From the NCBI GenBank assembly GCA_003254885.1, contig QANT01004668.1, forward strand, positions 1 through 45,294: a stretch of DNA of 45,294 nt. Direction: 5' to 3'. The stretch is from Purshia tridentata. Taxonomy: Eukaryota > Streptophyta > Magnoliopsida > Rosales > Rosaceae. Each line of letters starts with the position of its first letter. Positions within the stretch are counted from its first letter, which is position 1. Positions 1 through 13,045 of the stretch are shown here, in pieces. The translations under genes were made by a program, and so were the position numbers. Under the pieces are notes generated by a model. That model did not search any database, was not told where the DNA came from, and worked only from the letters and a program-made list of their open reading frames with translations.

Positions 1-334
1 AATCGATCACTCATTCATAGAATCATAGCAAAGGTAAAGAAACATAGAAACATTTTTATTATTTTATACTATAATTAGTGCTAAAGTTTTGGCATCGGTA
101 TGTGAAGTTGAAGCAGTACTCATGTGCATGCATCATATATATCATGGGGTGGGTGCATGAGCATTAATACTGTCATTATTTCAATGAAATAATGAGATAG
201 TTACTTACGTGCAAAATTACCAAAAAGTGCTTAATTAAGACATCATATACTTTTCTTGGCCAAAAAAAAAAAAAGACATCATATAATTTTGTAGAGCATT
301 TCCTTCCCTAATGTAAAAGGAATTTTAAGAATTT

Positions 335-411
335 TTTGCAAAATGCGAGATAGGGTTTAAATGCTCATAAGCATTCTAATGCTAAGCGATCAATCTCTCA
401 CATTTTGCAAA
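335..411. repeat. Imperfect hairpin inverted repeat
   Basis: The arm at 335-350 (TTTGCAAAATGCGAGA) pairs with 396-411 at 15 of 16 positions. The loop holds further short palindromes (ATGCT...AGCAT). It could be a MITE remnant, but no target duplication is visible. Confidence 0.45.
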
Positions 412-1048
412 ATTTCTGCAACTTTCATCCTACTTAGAAAATTTTCAATTTTCGTATGTAATTTGATCAAAAATTGCAAATGTAAACTTATGTTCATCTA
501 TAAGCAACTTAAAGTTGGATTGTATGGGAGATCCACAATTAAAAAAAAATTAAGGCTTAATTTCTTTTTCCATGGACACATTAGAAAATAACTTTTTTTT
601 CAAAAAATTTAGAAAACCAACTGATTTCATTTGGATTTGAAATGCGAAATGGTGAGATAATGAGTTATGATTAGATTAAGTTTAAGATTCTATTCCTTCC
701 ACCATGTGAGATCTCATCTCATCTCATTCCATTGCAAACTATGACACAACCTTGATATAGTTCAAAACATGCTAGATTTCTACAAACTTCAACAAAGGCT
801 AGTTAGAGAGCATCTAAAAGATTTTTTATATTTAGAAACATTAAAAAAAAGGGTGTGATTCAAGCAATTATTTAACAATGATGTTTTTTGGCCAATTAAT
901 TAACATCATTATTAATTACAACAAACAGAAAAGGGTCCCAATAATATATTTGTATGACCAACAAAGGAAGAAAGTGGAGCATTTGACAGAGAGATGAGCA
1001 CAGCAGAGTACGGAGCCAAAGTGGAAAGGAAGGGTCATGGAAAAAGTA

Positions 1049-1084
1049 GGGGGGGGGGGGGGNGGGGGGGGGGGGGGGGGGGGG
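1049..1084 (+). repeat. Poly-G homopolymer with an N
   Basis: There are 35 G residues with one N at 1063. A run this long is rare in plant DNA, can form a G-quadruplex and is difficult to sequence. The N suggests that the true length is unresolved. Confidence 0.8.
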
Positions 1085-1283
1085 AGAGGCAACATTCCAC
1101 AATCATCCTTTCAGGACTTTATGAGTTTTGATTCTCCGTGAAAGGTTCTACTGATGGGCTACACTGTGCCACGTTCATTGCATTTTGCCACTTCTTTATC
1201 CCCCCTCAGCTATCCCTCATACGTGTACACTTTGTCTATCTTCAATTTTTACAACTCCTCACTTTCCAACTCTTACACCCACT

Positions 1284-1409
1284 ACTAGTCACGTGATTAA
1301 TTATTGTGCAAAGACATTTTGTACGAAGAAAATTAAAGCTTCAATAAGGCTATATCTTTCCAATGTGGACCTTTCTCTCAACAACATACTAGTCACGTGA
1401 TCAATTATT
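1284..1409. promoter_or_regulatory. Direct repeat carrying two G-boxes
   Basis: A 22-nt block beginning ACTAGTCACGTGAT occurs at 1284-1305 and again at 1388-1409 with a single mismatch. Each copy contains the palindrome CACGTG, the binding core of bZIP and bHLH factors. No gene start is visible within 1 kb in this window, so a regulatory role is inference. The block may be a distal element of a gene left of the window, or the trace of a small duplication. Confidence 0.35.
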
Positions 1410-1696
1410 AAGGAAATATTAGACCCCCCTTGTAAGAAATTCTCATTACCCCACCCAAAAGAGAAATGTTTCGCAAATTGAATTTCAACATGAAAAGGCC
1501 AAGGCACAAATCACAGGCAACCAAAGAATCAAAGTCTGTATGGCAATGATTACAATCACACAAAAAATCTATGTAGTAACATGTTTGTTCCTGCTCATGC
1601 GAGGAAAAAGGTAAAACCAGTTTGAATAAGTTCAGAGCAATGTACTTCTGATTTCTGAACAATTGAAAAAATAAAATGTGGGAATCCTTTTACCTT

Positions 1697-4600
1697 TTAA
1701 CTCACTATCTCAATCAATGTTACAGCAGCAAAGACAAGAAAAAGAACACCTCCCACGTAGGCAATAGCCTGCAGAAAGAAAACAGAAAATGACTATATAT
1801 AATTCCATTTCTGAGTGTTTATATAATATATCTAAGTAAGAAATGCCTTAGGGTGCAAGTCATTTCCAAGAGCAATCTTATGCTTTGGACATTACGATAC
1901 AACAGAAAAAGAATAGTTGGCAGTGGGGTTCAAAGGGTAAGATAAGAAAATTCCTTCTTAACTGATACAGGCCGACTGCTAGTAGTTCAACCTGAGAGGC
2001 ATAAAATTGAATCAAGTGACCAGGCAGATGAACGTGCTAGACCAACTAAAGGACCTTTTTCAAAAGCATGTAGAGTAGGATGCTGTTGACCCATATGGTT
2101 GCTACATAATTTTGATACTTATATTCTTAGTCTACAGATTTGTCTAAAAAAGAAATTCCACTGGCTGTATTCCAAATAGTTTAAACCAATCCTTCATTGC
2201 ATTAAGTCAAAAAGCTGACAATAACAAGTTTTGAAACAACTTTGTAAGCTAAGTAGGTTGAGGAAAATTCTGTGCCAATTCAGGACAATCTTTAGTCATG
2301 TCTTCTACTTTTAGTGCTAGCAATATGAAGTTTTATGTTTCACACTTGTGCCAAAACAATTAACAAGTTGTCAAATAAAAGCGACAAAATAATGTCATTC
2401 GCATTCGACAAAAAGGTTAAAAAAAATTTCCAATTGAAATGATGTGTCCAGTGCAAAAACTCCAGATAATTACACACATGACGGTTCTGCTTCGTAAAAT
2501 CAACTTCAGTGAAAGGTTAAAAGGTTAAATTACCTTCTCTGATAAGAATGTGCCTAGTAAAGAACCTCCCAAAACAGCCAGCTGCACACCAAAGAAAAAA
2601 GGAAAGGAAAAGAGAAAGGGACAAATAGCTTAGGCCACTTTTATATTACATAGATAAAAAAGAGGAAAAGTTAATCTAATTTAAAAGGGACAAAAATTGA
2701 TGTGACTCAAGTTGCTATAAACTGCATATGGTTGGTCTTCAAACCTTGCTGGCTAATCTGTAGCTAACTACTAATTCAAAGAACACCTTCAAAAAGCCAA
2801 GAGAGTTCTAATCCATAAATAAATTCTCATTTTGTGGCTGATGTAGCAAAACCTGGATTAAATTCTTTTACAATATAAGAAAAATTACCAAAGTCGCAAC
2901 ACTGTGGCCAGCTAGTGCTCCCCCGATGACCCCAAGGGGTGAAGAGGCTGCAGCAAGTGCTGCATATGAAGCAAAATATTGTCTTATTAAGGTAAATACT
3001 AAATATTATAAAAGGAGGAATGCATCTAGACAACAGTGGGACCCATGTGCCTATGTATAGTTGGCTCTATACAAACTCAGAGGTAAGTGGATTAAATAAT
3101 TCTGAACATTGATCCAGACTTTTTGACCATCTCAATATAACATTTTAAAGCAGTTTTATGAGCTGTTAAATAGAACAGACATTAAAATATAAAATAATTC
3201 AAATAAATAATCAACAACACCTCATATTTCAGATGAATTCTTTTTCATTTTCCTATAAACAAACCTATTCATCCCTTATTTTTTGTACGTCCATTTGATG
3301 ATATGAAATTTGACACTTTCATTATCTTGTCTAGTACTTGACTTTTACATGTTGCAATGAGTTAATTTCTTTTGTTATTTTATTGATTAAATGATAAAAT
3401 ACTTTTTTCAAATGCACTGGTAGTTGGGCATGAATCGACATATTAACCATTCTCACTGCAAAATGCTAGCTCCATTGTTGTTATTCAAACAAGTTCTTTA
3501 ATTTCAATATCCTTACTTTTACTCTCTCTAGGCAAAAAAAAAAAAAAAANNAAAAAAAAAAAAAAAAAGGAAAAAAAAAGGAAAATGTGTGTGATCATCC
3601 ATTAGGGGTAGAACTGACTTCAAACTTTGAAACATGAAATCTAAGCGTGATTATACAATAAGTGTGATGAACTGTTAAATAGACCAGAAAAAAAAAATAC
3701 TATAATCAATAACAAATCACATTTAAGATGACTTCACTTCATTTTCCTATAACCAAAAAAATTAATTTCTTATTTTTTGTACATTCATTTTAGGATATGA
3801 AATTTGATTCCCTTGTCTTGTCTAGTTCTTGACTTTTAAATTCTGCAATGAGTTATTTGTTCTTTCATTGACTAAATGAAAAATTGCCATATAAAAGAAT
3901 AGAAAATTGGACAACTAATCAACACATTAGTCATTCTCAATGCAAAATGCGAGCTCCATTGTTGTTATAAACAAGCTCTTTTGTCAAATGTCAACACCCC
4001 ACCTGTTACTCTCTCTAGGCTAAAAGAAAAGGAGAACCTAAATGTGATCATCCATTAAGGGTAGAACTATCACCAAACTTAGGAACATACAGCAAGAAAG
4101 GATGTTTTCTTAAATGTAAAAGTAACTTCACAACCAAGTATCAATAAAATCTGATAATTTATCATCTTGACTGTTGCAACTAACCTATTGTAGAGAAAAA
4201 TGATTTGTCTCCCCATTCAGCAACAAAAACTAAGAGGAAAGTGCTAATGACGGTGTTAGCAGCAGCCAGTATTCCAGCACCATTGCCTGAAAATTTTGAA
4301 ACAGCTAGCTCTGCCTGATTCAGAATGCATGCATGACAGTTAGATTAATTCTTACAAAGGAAGTCTTGACATATCCATTGCAGTTTGCGTCTGGACTCTG
4401 AACAAACTATGCAGTATTACCTCCCTTTGTTCACCTTCTGATTTCTCCGTACTTGAGGTAGCATCACGCAAGGTTGAAACCCCAAAATAAACCTGAAATT
4501 ATTTAAATTTAATAGTTCTTCTGGAACAGAGTTTCTAGTGTAGATGGTTTTGCCATTTCACTAAAAAGGGGGTAATGGATGTTTAAGAGCAAGCCTTGCA

Positions 4601-7600
4601 GTTCTATTATTCTAGTTTAAATTAAAAGATAAAATTACCAAAAGGAAAACTGCAGCAATATCATCAATAGGTAAATCAGTCTCACCAAACCTGTGATCAA
4701 AAGATCATATCAGAGTGGTACACAAAAAATTACAATATCATTATGAAATACAAATTAGATAGATCCAAGTGATTTTTACTAGACAGGAAGATTAGGATCC
4801 TCAAGAGCCCAATAATTTTATGAATACCCACTAACAAAAAGGAACAAAAGCAGAATTTTCTGAGTAACATTTGGGCAATTGTCTGCCACAAATTATTTCC
4901 ACCAATCTTAGAAATCTCATCTGCTCAGCTTCTCTAGATTATCAGAGAAGATGTATTACTGTTGTTACATAGTTAATTTACCATGTGAAGCCATTTAAGC
5001 TATGTTTGGTAGATTTAATAGGCTTTATAAAGAACAACAAGTAAAAAGATTACTCGATATGGATTTGATCAATATAATTGGAAATTTCCAAGATCCCTAC
5101 TAAAATGCAAATCTCAAATACCTGAACGGTAGGATTTCATCGACATAGTGAAAAGTTCGTCCAAGACCAACAGATATGATTGTCATTGCCCTGTAAGTAA
5201 ACCATAAGGATTTAGTGCAACTGCACAATCAATAGTTCCTTAAAATATAAATCAATTTTATGGCATGTGTGTGTGTATGCTACAATGGCCCTACAAACTT
5301 CATGATTACCATGGCCGTAAGAGAATATGTTTGGCCCAAAACCCAATTACTGGATTGACGAGACTTGGAATGCTATGCACTGCTATCAGCTTTGACAAAA
5401 TGACAGGTATCACCTTGCCATGTGGGATTCTATATGTATGAAAAAAGTTACATTTTACCATGCTCACACACTGTTTGCCAAGGCAGACTGGTAGAGGTTG
5501 GTTTCCCATATTTACTTATACTGGCTGCCCCATTTGTCTTAGCATCTAGTAACTTAATGTAATATATTGTACATACTGTTTAGTTATGTCAACACAAAAG
5601 GGAAGTTGATCATGCAAAAAGAATTTGTATCACCATGCACAAACAGAATAACATACGCGAGTGCACTAAAGGTCCCAAGAAAGACAACAGAAGCAGAATT
5701 TCTAGCTGCTAAAAGTGCCTGCAGAAAACATAAAAAGTCAAAATTATGAGTGTTCAATGCTAAAAAACTTATATATATATATGTTAATTACAAAGGAAAA
5801 ATATAATCTTAGAGAAGAACATATCAAACTATGAGAATTTTGGTGGAGTTAGGTTGGTCCTTGGTCCTTAAGTCACTAGTATCTCTCTCCTCTACTTTTA
5901 CCTTTTTCATTTGACTGGGGAAACATACAATAAGTCAGTTGAGAGGTAGGATCTGTACGGACAAATTGTTTTCATTAATAAACTGTTTCTAATCCTCATG
6001 GTAAAAAGTGTATGCAAGTGGCAAACAGACAATGTACTTAGATGCACATGGACAAGCATATATGCATAACTTCACCCTGTTCATACATTACTATTTATAA
6101 AAGCTTGGTGTTGAAGTACTGTTGGAGTATGGATTGTTTTACTCTTACCGCAATAAAGAAGGTCTTGTCCCCTAGTTCTGAGAAAAAAATCAGCAAAAAT
6201 GCCTGCAACAGAAAGCAATGCAACAATATATTCAGTTGTCAGAGGTGCATGTTATGGAATGGTTATACAGATTTTGGTAGAAAAGAAAAAAAGAAGGAAA
6301 ATGTGTATCCTAGATATTATCATAAATTTAAAAGCTCAAGGGCACTGACATGTGATTAAGTTATCTTAACAGAAAACCATGATCTCTAATTTAACACGTT
6401 GTGCCAACTAGAATTCAGGCTTCACTTACAACAATAAAATGCCAGGTTACAGAAGTTAGAGGGAGATTTTCCTAACTGAAGCAAAACCTGTGCTAATATC
6501 ACCAAGGTCGCCCACCAAAGGAATTGACTGCCACCCGCTAGCAAGATCAGAAACAGCAATTGCTGGTTGAGAGCCCTGAAATGTTAGAAATCCAAACAAA
6601 AGCATAGCCTTCCAAAAATGAGCGAATGAATTATGAGAAGTGAGGATCCCTTTATCCATGTGACAAGCCGTTTGTAAGTTTTCCTTTGTAAGTGCTTTAT
6701 CTAAGGCAACACAATCATCCAAAATATGAACTGGTTCCGCGGTCACGCTGCTTTTCTTGTAATTAAGGTAGTGTAACTCCTGCGTCAAAATTAACATTTC
6801 CAATTGATGCAGCATACCTTTTGTAATTTCTACAAAAAGTTTACACCTCAACGAACATTAAAAAAAAAAAAAAAGGCCTTTAAAAAAAAATAAATAAATG
6901 AGAAAAAGATCCATTACAAGGCCTAAATTTTCAGGAGTTTGTAAAAGACGTCCAAACCATTCCTCACATGTGTTTGCATTCCACTTACTTGAATACCTGA
7001 AACACAAGAATCCTGCCTTCAGTCTGCAATTCAGGTGCTTCTTTCTAATCCATACTCTTTTAAGTTTTATTGACAAATGCAAATTCAATTGTAGCTGCAT
7101 AACTTGTACCACAAACAAATACAAAGTCACATGACTAGTTGACTACCATATCAGCAATTTAGTCCCTATAAAATCTTTCCCCAACATTTTTCCGAGCTAC
7201 TTGGACATTTTAACTATCACATTTCCACTTTCTCATACCAAAAAAGAAAAAAAAGGAAGTCAACAAAAGCACAAAGGAATTACCATTCTTTCCAACCAAA
7301 TTTTCGTCTGAAATCCTTATAGTAAATAAAGAAAAAAGAAAATGAACCCAAGAAAAGTTCTTTTTAAAGTCTCAGAATTCTCTTTCTATGCTAAAATTTA
7401 AGAGCAACAGAAGGAATAGAACAAAGACATTATTTTTTAAACCCATGAACTCCTCTTAATAATTCAAATAAAAAAATTGAGATGGGAGTTCATGAAATAG
7501 TCACCTCGAGGAAATGAAACTTGGGTTTGGAAGAGAAAGCTTGGAAGTGAGCTTCTTAGAGCGTAATTTGAAAGAAAGCAGATAACAGGAAGAACATAAT

Positions 7601-7677
7601 GGTTTGGGAGGTTTAGCAAACGGTGAAGGTAGTGAATGCGCCCCCAAAACGCTCTCTGAGAGCGTTGAGCCTCGCAT
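1697..7677 (-). CDS. PAM71: PAM71-like chloroplast Mn/Ca transporter (GDT1/UPF0016 family)
   Basis: Twelve exons read on the minus strand: 7505-7677, 6989-7044, 6477-6829, 6149-6202, 5657-5718, 5122-5190, 4639-4690, 4421-4492, 4185-4314, 2889-2959, 2534-2581, 1697-1768, giving 403 aa. The family signature E-x-G-D-K-[T/S] occurs twice, as ELGDKT (about 203-208) and EWGDKS (about 330-335), each at the head of a three-helix half, as expected for these two-fold symmetric membrane transporters. The N-terminus is Ser-, Pro- and Lys-rich and fits a plastid transit peptide. The start is the ATG at 7677; four codons upstream is only a GTG. In Arabidopsis PAM71 is a thylakoid protein that supplies Mn to photosystem II. 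The core matches PAM71 better than its paralogue CMT1. Exons 2-3 in the weakly conserved N-terminal part are the least certain. Confidence 0.9.
3160..4090. repeat. Diverged tandem duplication inside a PAM71 intron
   Basis: Two units of roughly 420-480 nt lie head to tail at 3160-3642 and 3670-4090. Shared landmarks in the same order include TGTTAAATAGA, CATTTTCCTATAA, TTATTTTTTGTAC, GATATGAAATTTGA, GAGCTCCATTGTTGTTA-like, ACTCTCTCTAGGC and GTGATCATCCATTA. Unit A also carries a poly-A stretch with two N bases (3550-3551). The duplication lies wholly within the intron between exons 2889-2959 and 4185-4314. Confidence 0.75.
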
Positions 7678-7962
7678 TCTGTCACTCACTCTCTCTCTCT
7701 CTCTCTCTGTGAAAGCTTTTGGTTGTTGGGCTTGGAAACAGTGAGAGTCTATGAGAGTGGCAGCAGATAAGCAATGGGAGGAGGGTGTCTAAAGCGCCAA
7801 GACAACTTTACCGTTTTATCTTCTTTGTGAAAATTGCAATTTTCCCGGGTCATTTTAATGAAATTATAAATTGACTCCAAAAGACATGTCGGTTCTATTC
7901 CAATCGACGCTGCATTATACGACAGCTCGTAAGCACGAAGAAAGCAACAAACCCTTTCTCTT

Positions 7963-8009
<47 letters not shown>

Positions 8010-8043
8010 AAGTCTGAACCAGTGAGCTCGTTGCAATTCGAAA
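7678..8043. promoter_or_regulatory. Divergent promoter shared by PAM71 and COQ6
   Basis: Only 366 nt separate the two start codons, which point away from each other, so both core promoters and both 5' leaders must fit here. CT-rich microsatellites flank it on both sides (7689-7708 and 7966-8006). No clear TATA box is visible in either direction, which is common for housekeeping bidirectional promoters. Pyrimidine-rich initiator or Y-patch use is a plausible inference. Confidence 0.6.
7966..8006 (+). repeat. (TC)n microsatellite in the COQ6 5' leader
   Basis: About 20 CT dinucleotides end 38 nt upstream of the COQ6 ATG, so they are probably transcribed as leader. A shorter CT run at 7689-7708 lies 12 nt upstream of the PAM71 ATG and reads as GA in that transcript. 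Confidence 0.8.
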
Positions 8044-11000
8044 ATGAACAGGTACGCATTTGGCACTCGCACTACCTCTAATCAAACTCTTTGATTTCAA
8101 TTAGAAAATCTCTGAGTCTCAATCATGTGCTCTAGCCTCTGTTTGTTTTCAAAATTTATGCCTTTTCCTTTTGTTCTTGCTGATATACGATTATTAGGCC
8201 TTGCATGAAAGTTCGAAAACTTCTAAATAATCTCTCTCTCTAATTGAATTGAAAATCAAGAATTAATTTGCTTCATATGAATTTATTTCATGATTACTAA
8301 TTGATAATATCACACGCGCATGCTGTGGTTTAGGCTAATGTGATTATCTGCTGTTAACAGCTTGATCATCAGAAGAAATCTCGCTGGGAGTATCTACAGA
8401 TGGAAATTTCCACAAAAGGCTTTCTGTACTGATGCGGCTGCTACAGTTTTTAGTTCCAGTAGTGCCCAACCCAGCAATGTAAACGCTCTTCAGTCTTCAC
8501 ACATATATATGCTATCTATACCCCTCACCTTATTTGTACTCATAGTTTATTATATGGGTTTTTAACTATTTGCTTTATTGAACTAAAAATGAGTATTTTT
8601 TCCCACTTTATATTTTCCCAGTAAAGTACTTGCAAGAATAGTAATATTCTTTCATGGTTGGATTTGATGATTCGTTTTTAAATCCCAGGATCGTGTGGGG
8701 GAGCAGAATTTTTCGAATAAAATCCACCAGTATGACATTGCTGTTGTCGGAGGAGGCATGGTTGGCATGGCCTTTGCTTGTTCCTTGGGTAGGTAGTGTT
8801 TTGTTTTTGTAATAGTTACCTTTGTTATTTAGACCGTATGTTCATTATTGTGTTGATATTTGGAGGACAAGTTGTTTTACCAAATCTAATTGAAATTATT
8901 AATCCAATCTCACAACTTCTTGAGTATTAAGTTTTTCACCGAGCATCATTGCCCTCTATGTGGTTTTAGATTAGAAGCCTTCGAGCTGAGTTGAATAGTT
9001 AGTTATATTTCTGATTTGCATTAACTAGAATTGTGTTTATCTGTTGCTTCAGGTTAGTATGATTGATCTGATGTGGATTCGTATACTGACAACTGTTAGA
9101 TGAGTAACTTTTTGACTGGGAAAAAATGATTAGGTGAAGCACTGTAAGGCATACCGTGACACATTGTCATCTAGATCATTCAGTATTACTTTAATTTGAT
9201 TTTTGTGTTCTGCATGTTGTTTCTCAAACTAAATCTGTGCAGTATATTTTTCTTTCAAAATACGTGTAGTGTGTATTAAATAAACCCATTTTTAGAATAG
9301 AAGTTTTGTGTTGAATTAGTTTGCTATGTAGAACATTTATTCACTGACATACTAAAATTTTCCATCTATCGTCTTTGCAGCAAGAATGCCATTGACAAAG
9401 CACTTGAAAGTCGCCATCATTGATAGCAATCCTGCATTAAGCAATGGAATCTGCATCAAGAAAGAAGACCCACCTGATCCAAGGGTCAGTACAGTAACAC
9501 CTGCAACTATCTCTCTCTTCAAAGGTATTGAAATTGGCGTATTTGTGATTCTTCATTATATCTTGTACCAACGTCAGTTTCTCATGTTTTCCACTGGCCA
9601 TAGTGGTTAAGAGAGCTCAAATCATATTTGCTTTTGCAAATCTGGTTTCCTTGTATTAGGGAGTTTATAGGATGTAACTGACATGGTTGTCTATTTTGAT
9701 TGTAACCATGCCAGAAGTGCAACTTATCTCTTAGGCAGTCACAAACTAATGTTAAACTTGTTCTGGACTTTCAATAACAACAGTTGCACTTTGCAGATAT
9801 TGGCGCTTGGGAATATGTTGAACAGCACCGACATGCATATTTTGATCAAATGCAGGTGACTGAATTTCCTTTTTCCTTTTTTTTTGTGGCACTTTATTCA
9901 CGTTGTGTTTTTTTTGTCTATTGACTTTTTGTGTTTGCTGAAATCTGATTCAAATTGCTAAACCATTAACTACTGAAAAGTCATGATCTGAGAGCATTAG
10001 AATGCATACCAAATTGTTCAGCTGTCCATTTAGTTTCTGTTTATTCTTCTTCATTAAACATACATTTCTTTCAATGTTGAAGAATGAAGTATTGATAGTT
10101 CTACCTAGACGATCTAGGACATGTATGTTTTAGTCACATTCAAATTGCTATATGTGAACATTGACATGGAATAATGGACAACATAAAGTGATGGTGCAGA
10201 TGAGTGCATTCTCAGAAGTTGGAATAATACAACTTGACCATCCATGAGGCTCCTTATTATTAACAAGCTTGACTGGATTATTGATGCTTATTTGATTTTG
10301 TTCTAAACTTTCCTTTTTGTTTTTCTTTTTTTATCAATTATCAATGGCCTATTATGCAACTTGTGCACTGACACCTCCCCTTCCTGGTGCCTTGGCTCTA
10401 CGGGATTAGGAATATGTGTAGTTTTCACCATTTATTTTCATCTACTTTTAGATTGGGCTCATATTTTTGTCCCACTCTGTTATCCAGGTTTTTATTTATT
10501 TTGACTCTATGGTGCTTAACAGCCCTAATTTCACATTCAATATGATTGATGATGTGCTGAAATTAAATTTAGTGAAAGACTTATATGTTCTTTTATGATC
10601 TTTTTTAGGTTTGGGACTATACTGGCTTAGGGTATACAAGATACAATGCAAGAGATGTACATAAAGAAGCTCTGGGGTAAGAAGTTAGGCGAATTTAATT
10701 TTGTAATTCATCTATTACTCGTAGGATAAGATGCTGATTTTGACTTATGATCAGGTGTGTAGTGGAGAATAAAGTACTGCACAGTTCTCTTTTGTCATGT
10801 ATGCAGGTATTAGCAAAGCTGAATTATTAGATTTTTTATTTTATCACAAATAAAACATGTAATCAGTTGCGTAGTTTTTTAGTCCTGATTGATGTTTTAT
10901 CCCCTATTTTTGGTGGCTGTGGCCTTGTGTTTATTATTATTGATCCCTTCCCTGTAAATATGTTTTCTTTACATTCTTTCCTGATGAAAAATTTCTTTAA

Positions 11001-12755
11001 ACCACATTCTCTGGTGTTTTTGCTAATTTGTATGTGTGCTTTTTATTGCATACAAGTCTTAATACTTTCTACATCTAAGAAGTTTAAGCTTTAACAGAAT
11101 ACAGATTTCCAGAAGACTATCTATCCTTCCAGATTGTCTTCAATGACTTTAAATCCAAGCAATTTATCCACGGGGGTGGACAGTATATCATCTGGGTTGA
11201 ATGAGAGGAGAAATTCAGCAAAGCTGGATCTAAGTGATGGCAACAGTCTATATGCAAAGTTGGTGGTAATTTTCATTTCAATTGAAGAAGTTGTATCCCC
11301 TTTGATAGATAATAGAATGACAGAAAGATCTATATAACAATGGGATAGTTTCAGTAAATAACATATCTCATCCTTAAGTTATTGATTGGCATCAAGTCAC
11401 ATAGTGCTTGTTGCAGGTTGGAGCTGATGGCTCCAAGTCACGTGTTAGGGAGTTAGCAGGATTTAAGACAACTGGATGGAATTACTCACAGAATGCAATC
11501 ATTTGTAATGTAGAGCATAGTGGAGAAAATCGATGTGCATGGCAACGGTTTCTACCTGCTGGGCCAATTGCACTTTTGCCAATAGGTGATAGTTACAGTA
11601 ATATTGTTTGGACTATGAACCCAAAAGAAGCAACTGACCGTAAAGCAATGACTGAGGATGATTTTGTGAAGGATGTCAATTATGCTCTGGATTATGGATT
11701 TGGGCCTCATCCTAAATCAAGCACCATGGGAAGTGGAGGCATATTTTCTTTGTTTAAAACAGACGCAAATTTATCTGCTGATGAGTGCTTCAGAGTTCCA
11801 CCGAAAGTGGTGAAGTTGGCGTCTGAAAGAATGGTATTTCCATTGTCTTTGATGCATGCCAATGACTATGCGTCAAAGCATGTGGTTCTAATTGGTGATG
11901 CAGCACACACTGTTCACCCTTTGGCTGGGCAAGGAGTTAATTTGGGTTTTGGTGATGCATTTGCTCTTTCAAGAGTCATTTCTGAGGGTATTGCTGTGGG
12001 AACAGATATTGCTGAGGTAGATGATTTTCTGAGTTGTTGCCGTTTCTGTTTCTAGTTTCTTAATTTGTTTATTTATTTTTATAAAAATTCATAGATATTT
12101 GTTGCCACATAACATGCATGATGTATGATCTGTATTTTGAAACTCATCTGAACTCTGAGTGGTGAGTCATTGTATGGTTATCAGGGAGATGTGGACATCT
12201 GTTAGTTAAACTTTCAAATTATAAATACAAACCAGGAGCATTTAATTGTGAAACGTGTAAAAAATTGCACCATGAGATCAACGTATTACAAAATCACAAG
12301 CTAGATACTTAATCAAATACATCCAAGTAGTAAAATGAAGATGTCGTCGCCTGAGTGATATGCATAGTTGTAAATGCAAATAATGATCAAGTGGGTTCCA
12401 GTTTCTTCACGTTCGTTTTCTTTGAAGTGTGAATGTGATAATGCTTGTTTTGATGTACAGAAAAGCGGGTTTTGTGTCACACTACATTCTGCTGATGATG
12501 GTTGAATCATTTGATGGATGTAGTTCTAATCTTATGCAGGTATTGCTGTTGAAGAAATATGAATCAGAGAGGAAATTGGCAAATGTTACGATGATGGCAA
12601 TCCTGGATGGTTTCCAGAAGGCTTACTCCATTGATTTTGGACCTTTAAATATACTACGGGCTGCTGCATTCAATGGAGCACAGTACATTCCATCCCTGAA
12701 AAGGAGTATTATTTCATATGCCTCAGGGGATCAAAGATTTTCAATTTTCTCTTAA
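8044..12755 (+). CDS. COQ6: Ubiquinone biosynthesis monooxygenase COQ6, mitochondrial
   Basis: Ten exons: 8044-8051, 8361-8478, 8689-8788, 9381-9524, 9797-9855, 10609-10676, 10755-10806, 11098-11265, 11417-12016, 12540-12755, giving 510 aa. This is a class A flavin monooxygenase of the UbiH/COQ6 family, which hydroxylates the coenzyme Q ring precursor at C5 in the mitochondrial matrix-side CoQ synthome. Visible motifs are the Rossmann GxGxxG (GGGMVG, about 63-68), the DG motif (GADGSKSRVR, about 241-250) and the FAD-ribityl GD motif (IGDAAHTVHPLAGQGVNLG, about 398-416). The N-terminus is Arg- and Ser-rich without acidic residues at first, fitting a mitochondrial presequence. The first coding exon is only 8 nt (ATGAACAG). 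Phase is continuous through all junctions. Length agrees with plant orthologues. Confidence 0.94.
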
Positions 12756-13045
12756 GACAGTTGTAAATATTGCGAGGTATTTTCCTTTCATCAATCTTGT
12801 AAAAGAATAACTTTACCTATTTTGGGAAAAAAATGAAAAAAGTTACGTGGATGACTTATTTTGATCCTACTTCTTGTGAATGTGTTATTGGCTTATTGGC
12901 ATCATGGCATGGTTGAATTTTAAAAACTGAAATTCAACATAGGTTTTTCTTCAAGTAAAGTTACAAATCGAAATCTGAATTGTGGAGTTTCAGAAACTCA
13001 AATTCAAGTAACTTACATTTTGAAGACGAGCCATAAACAAATTGG

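Larger units (their letters stand above)
1..1696. other. Intergenic, no gene seen
   Basis: AT-rich sequence with no open frame that shows protein-like composition or homology I recognise. It holds a small hairpin (335-411), a poly-G tract with an ambiguous base (1049-1084) and a duplicated G-box block (1284-1409), listed separately. The part nearest 1697 probably includes the 3' untranslated region and terminator of PAM71, which is transcribed leftward into it. Confidence 0.6.

Noticed and set aside
7915..8100. Minus-strand frame over the COQ6 leader
   Set aside because: It is produced by the CT microsatellite (Glu-Arg repeats) and overlaps the COQ6 start.
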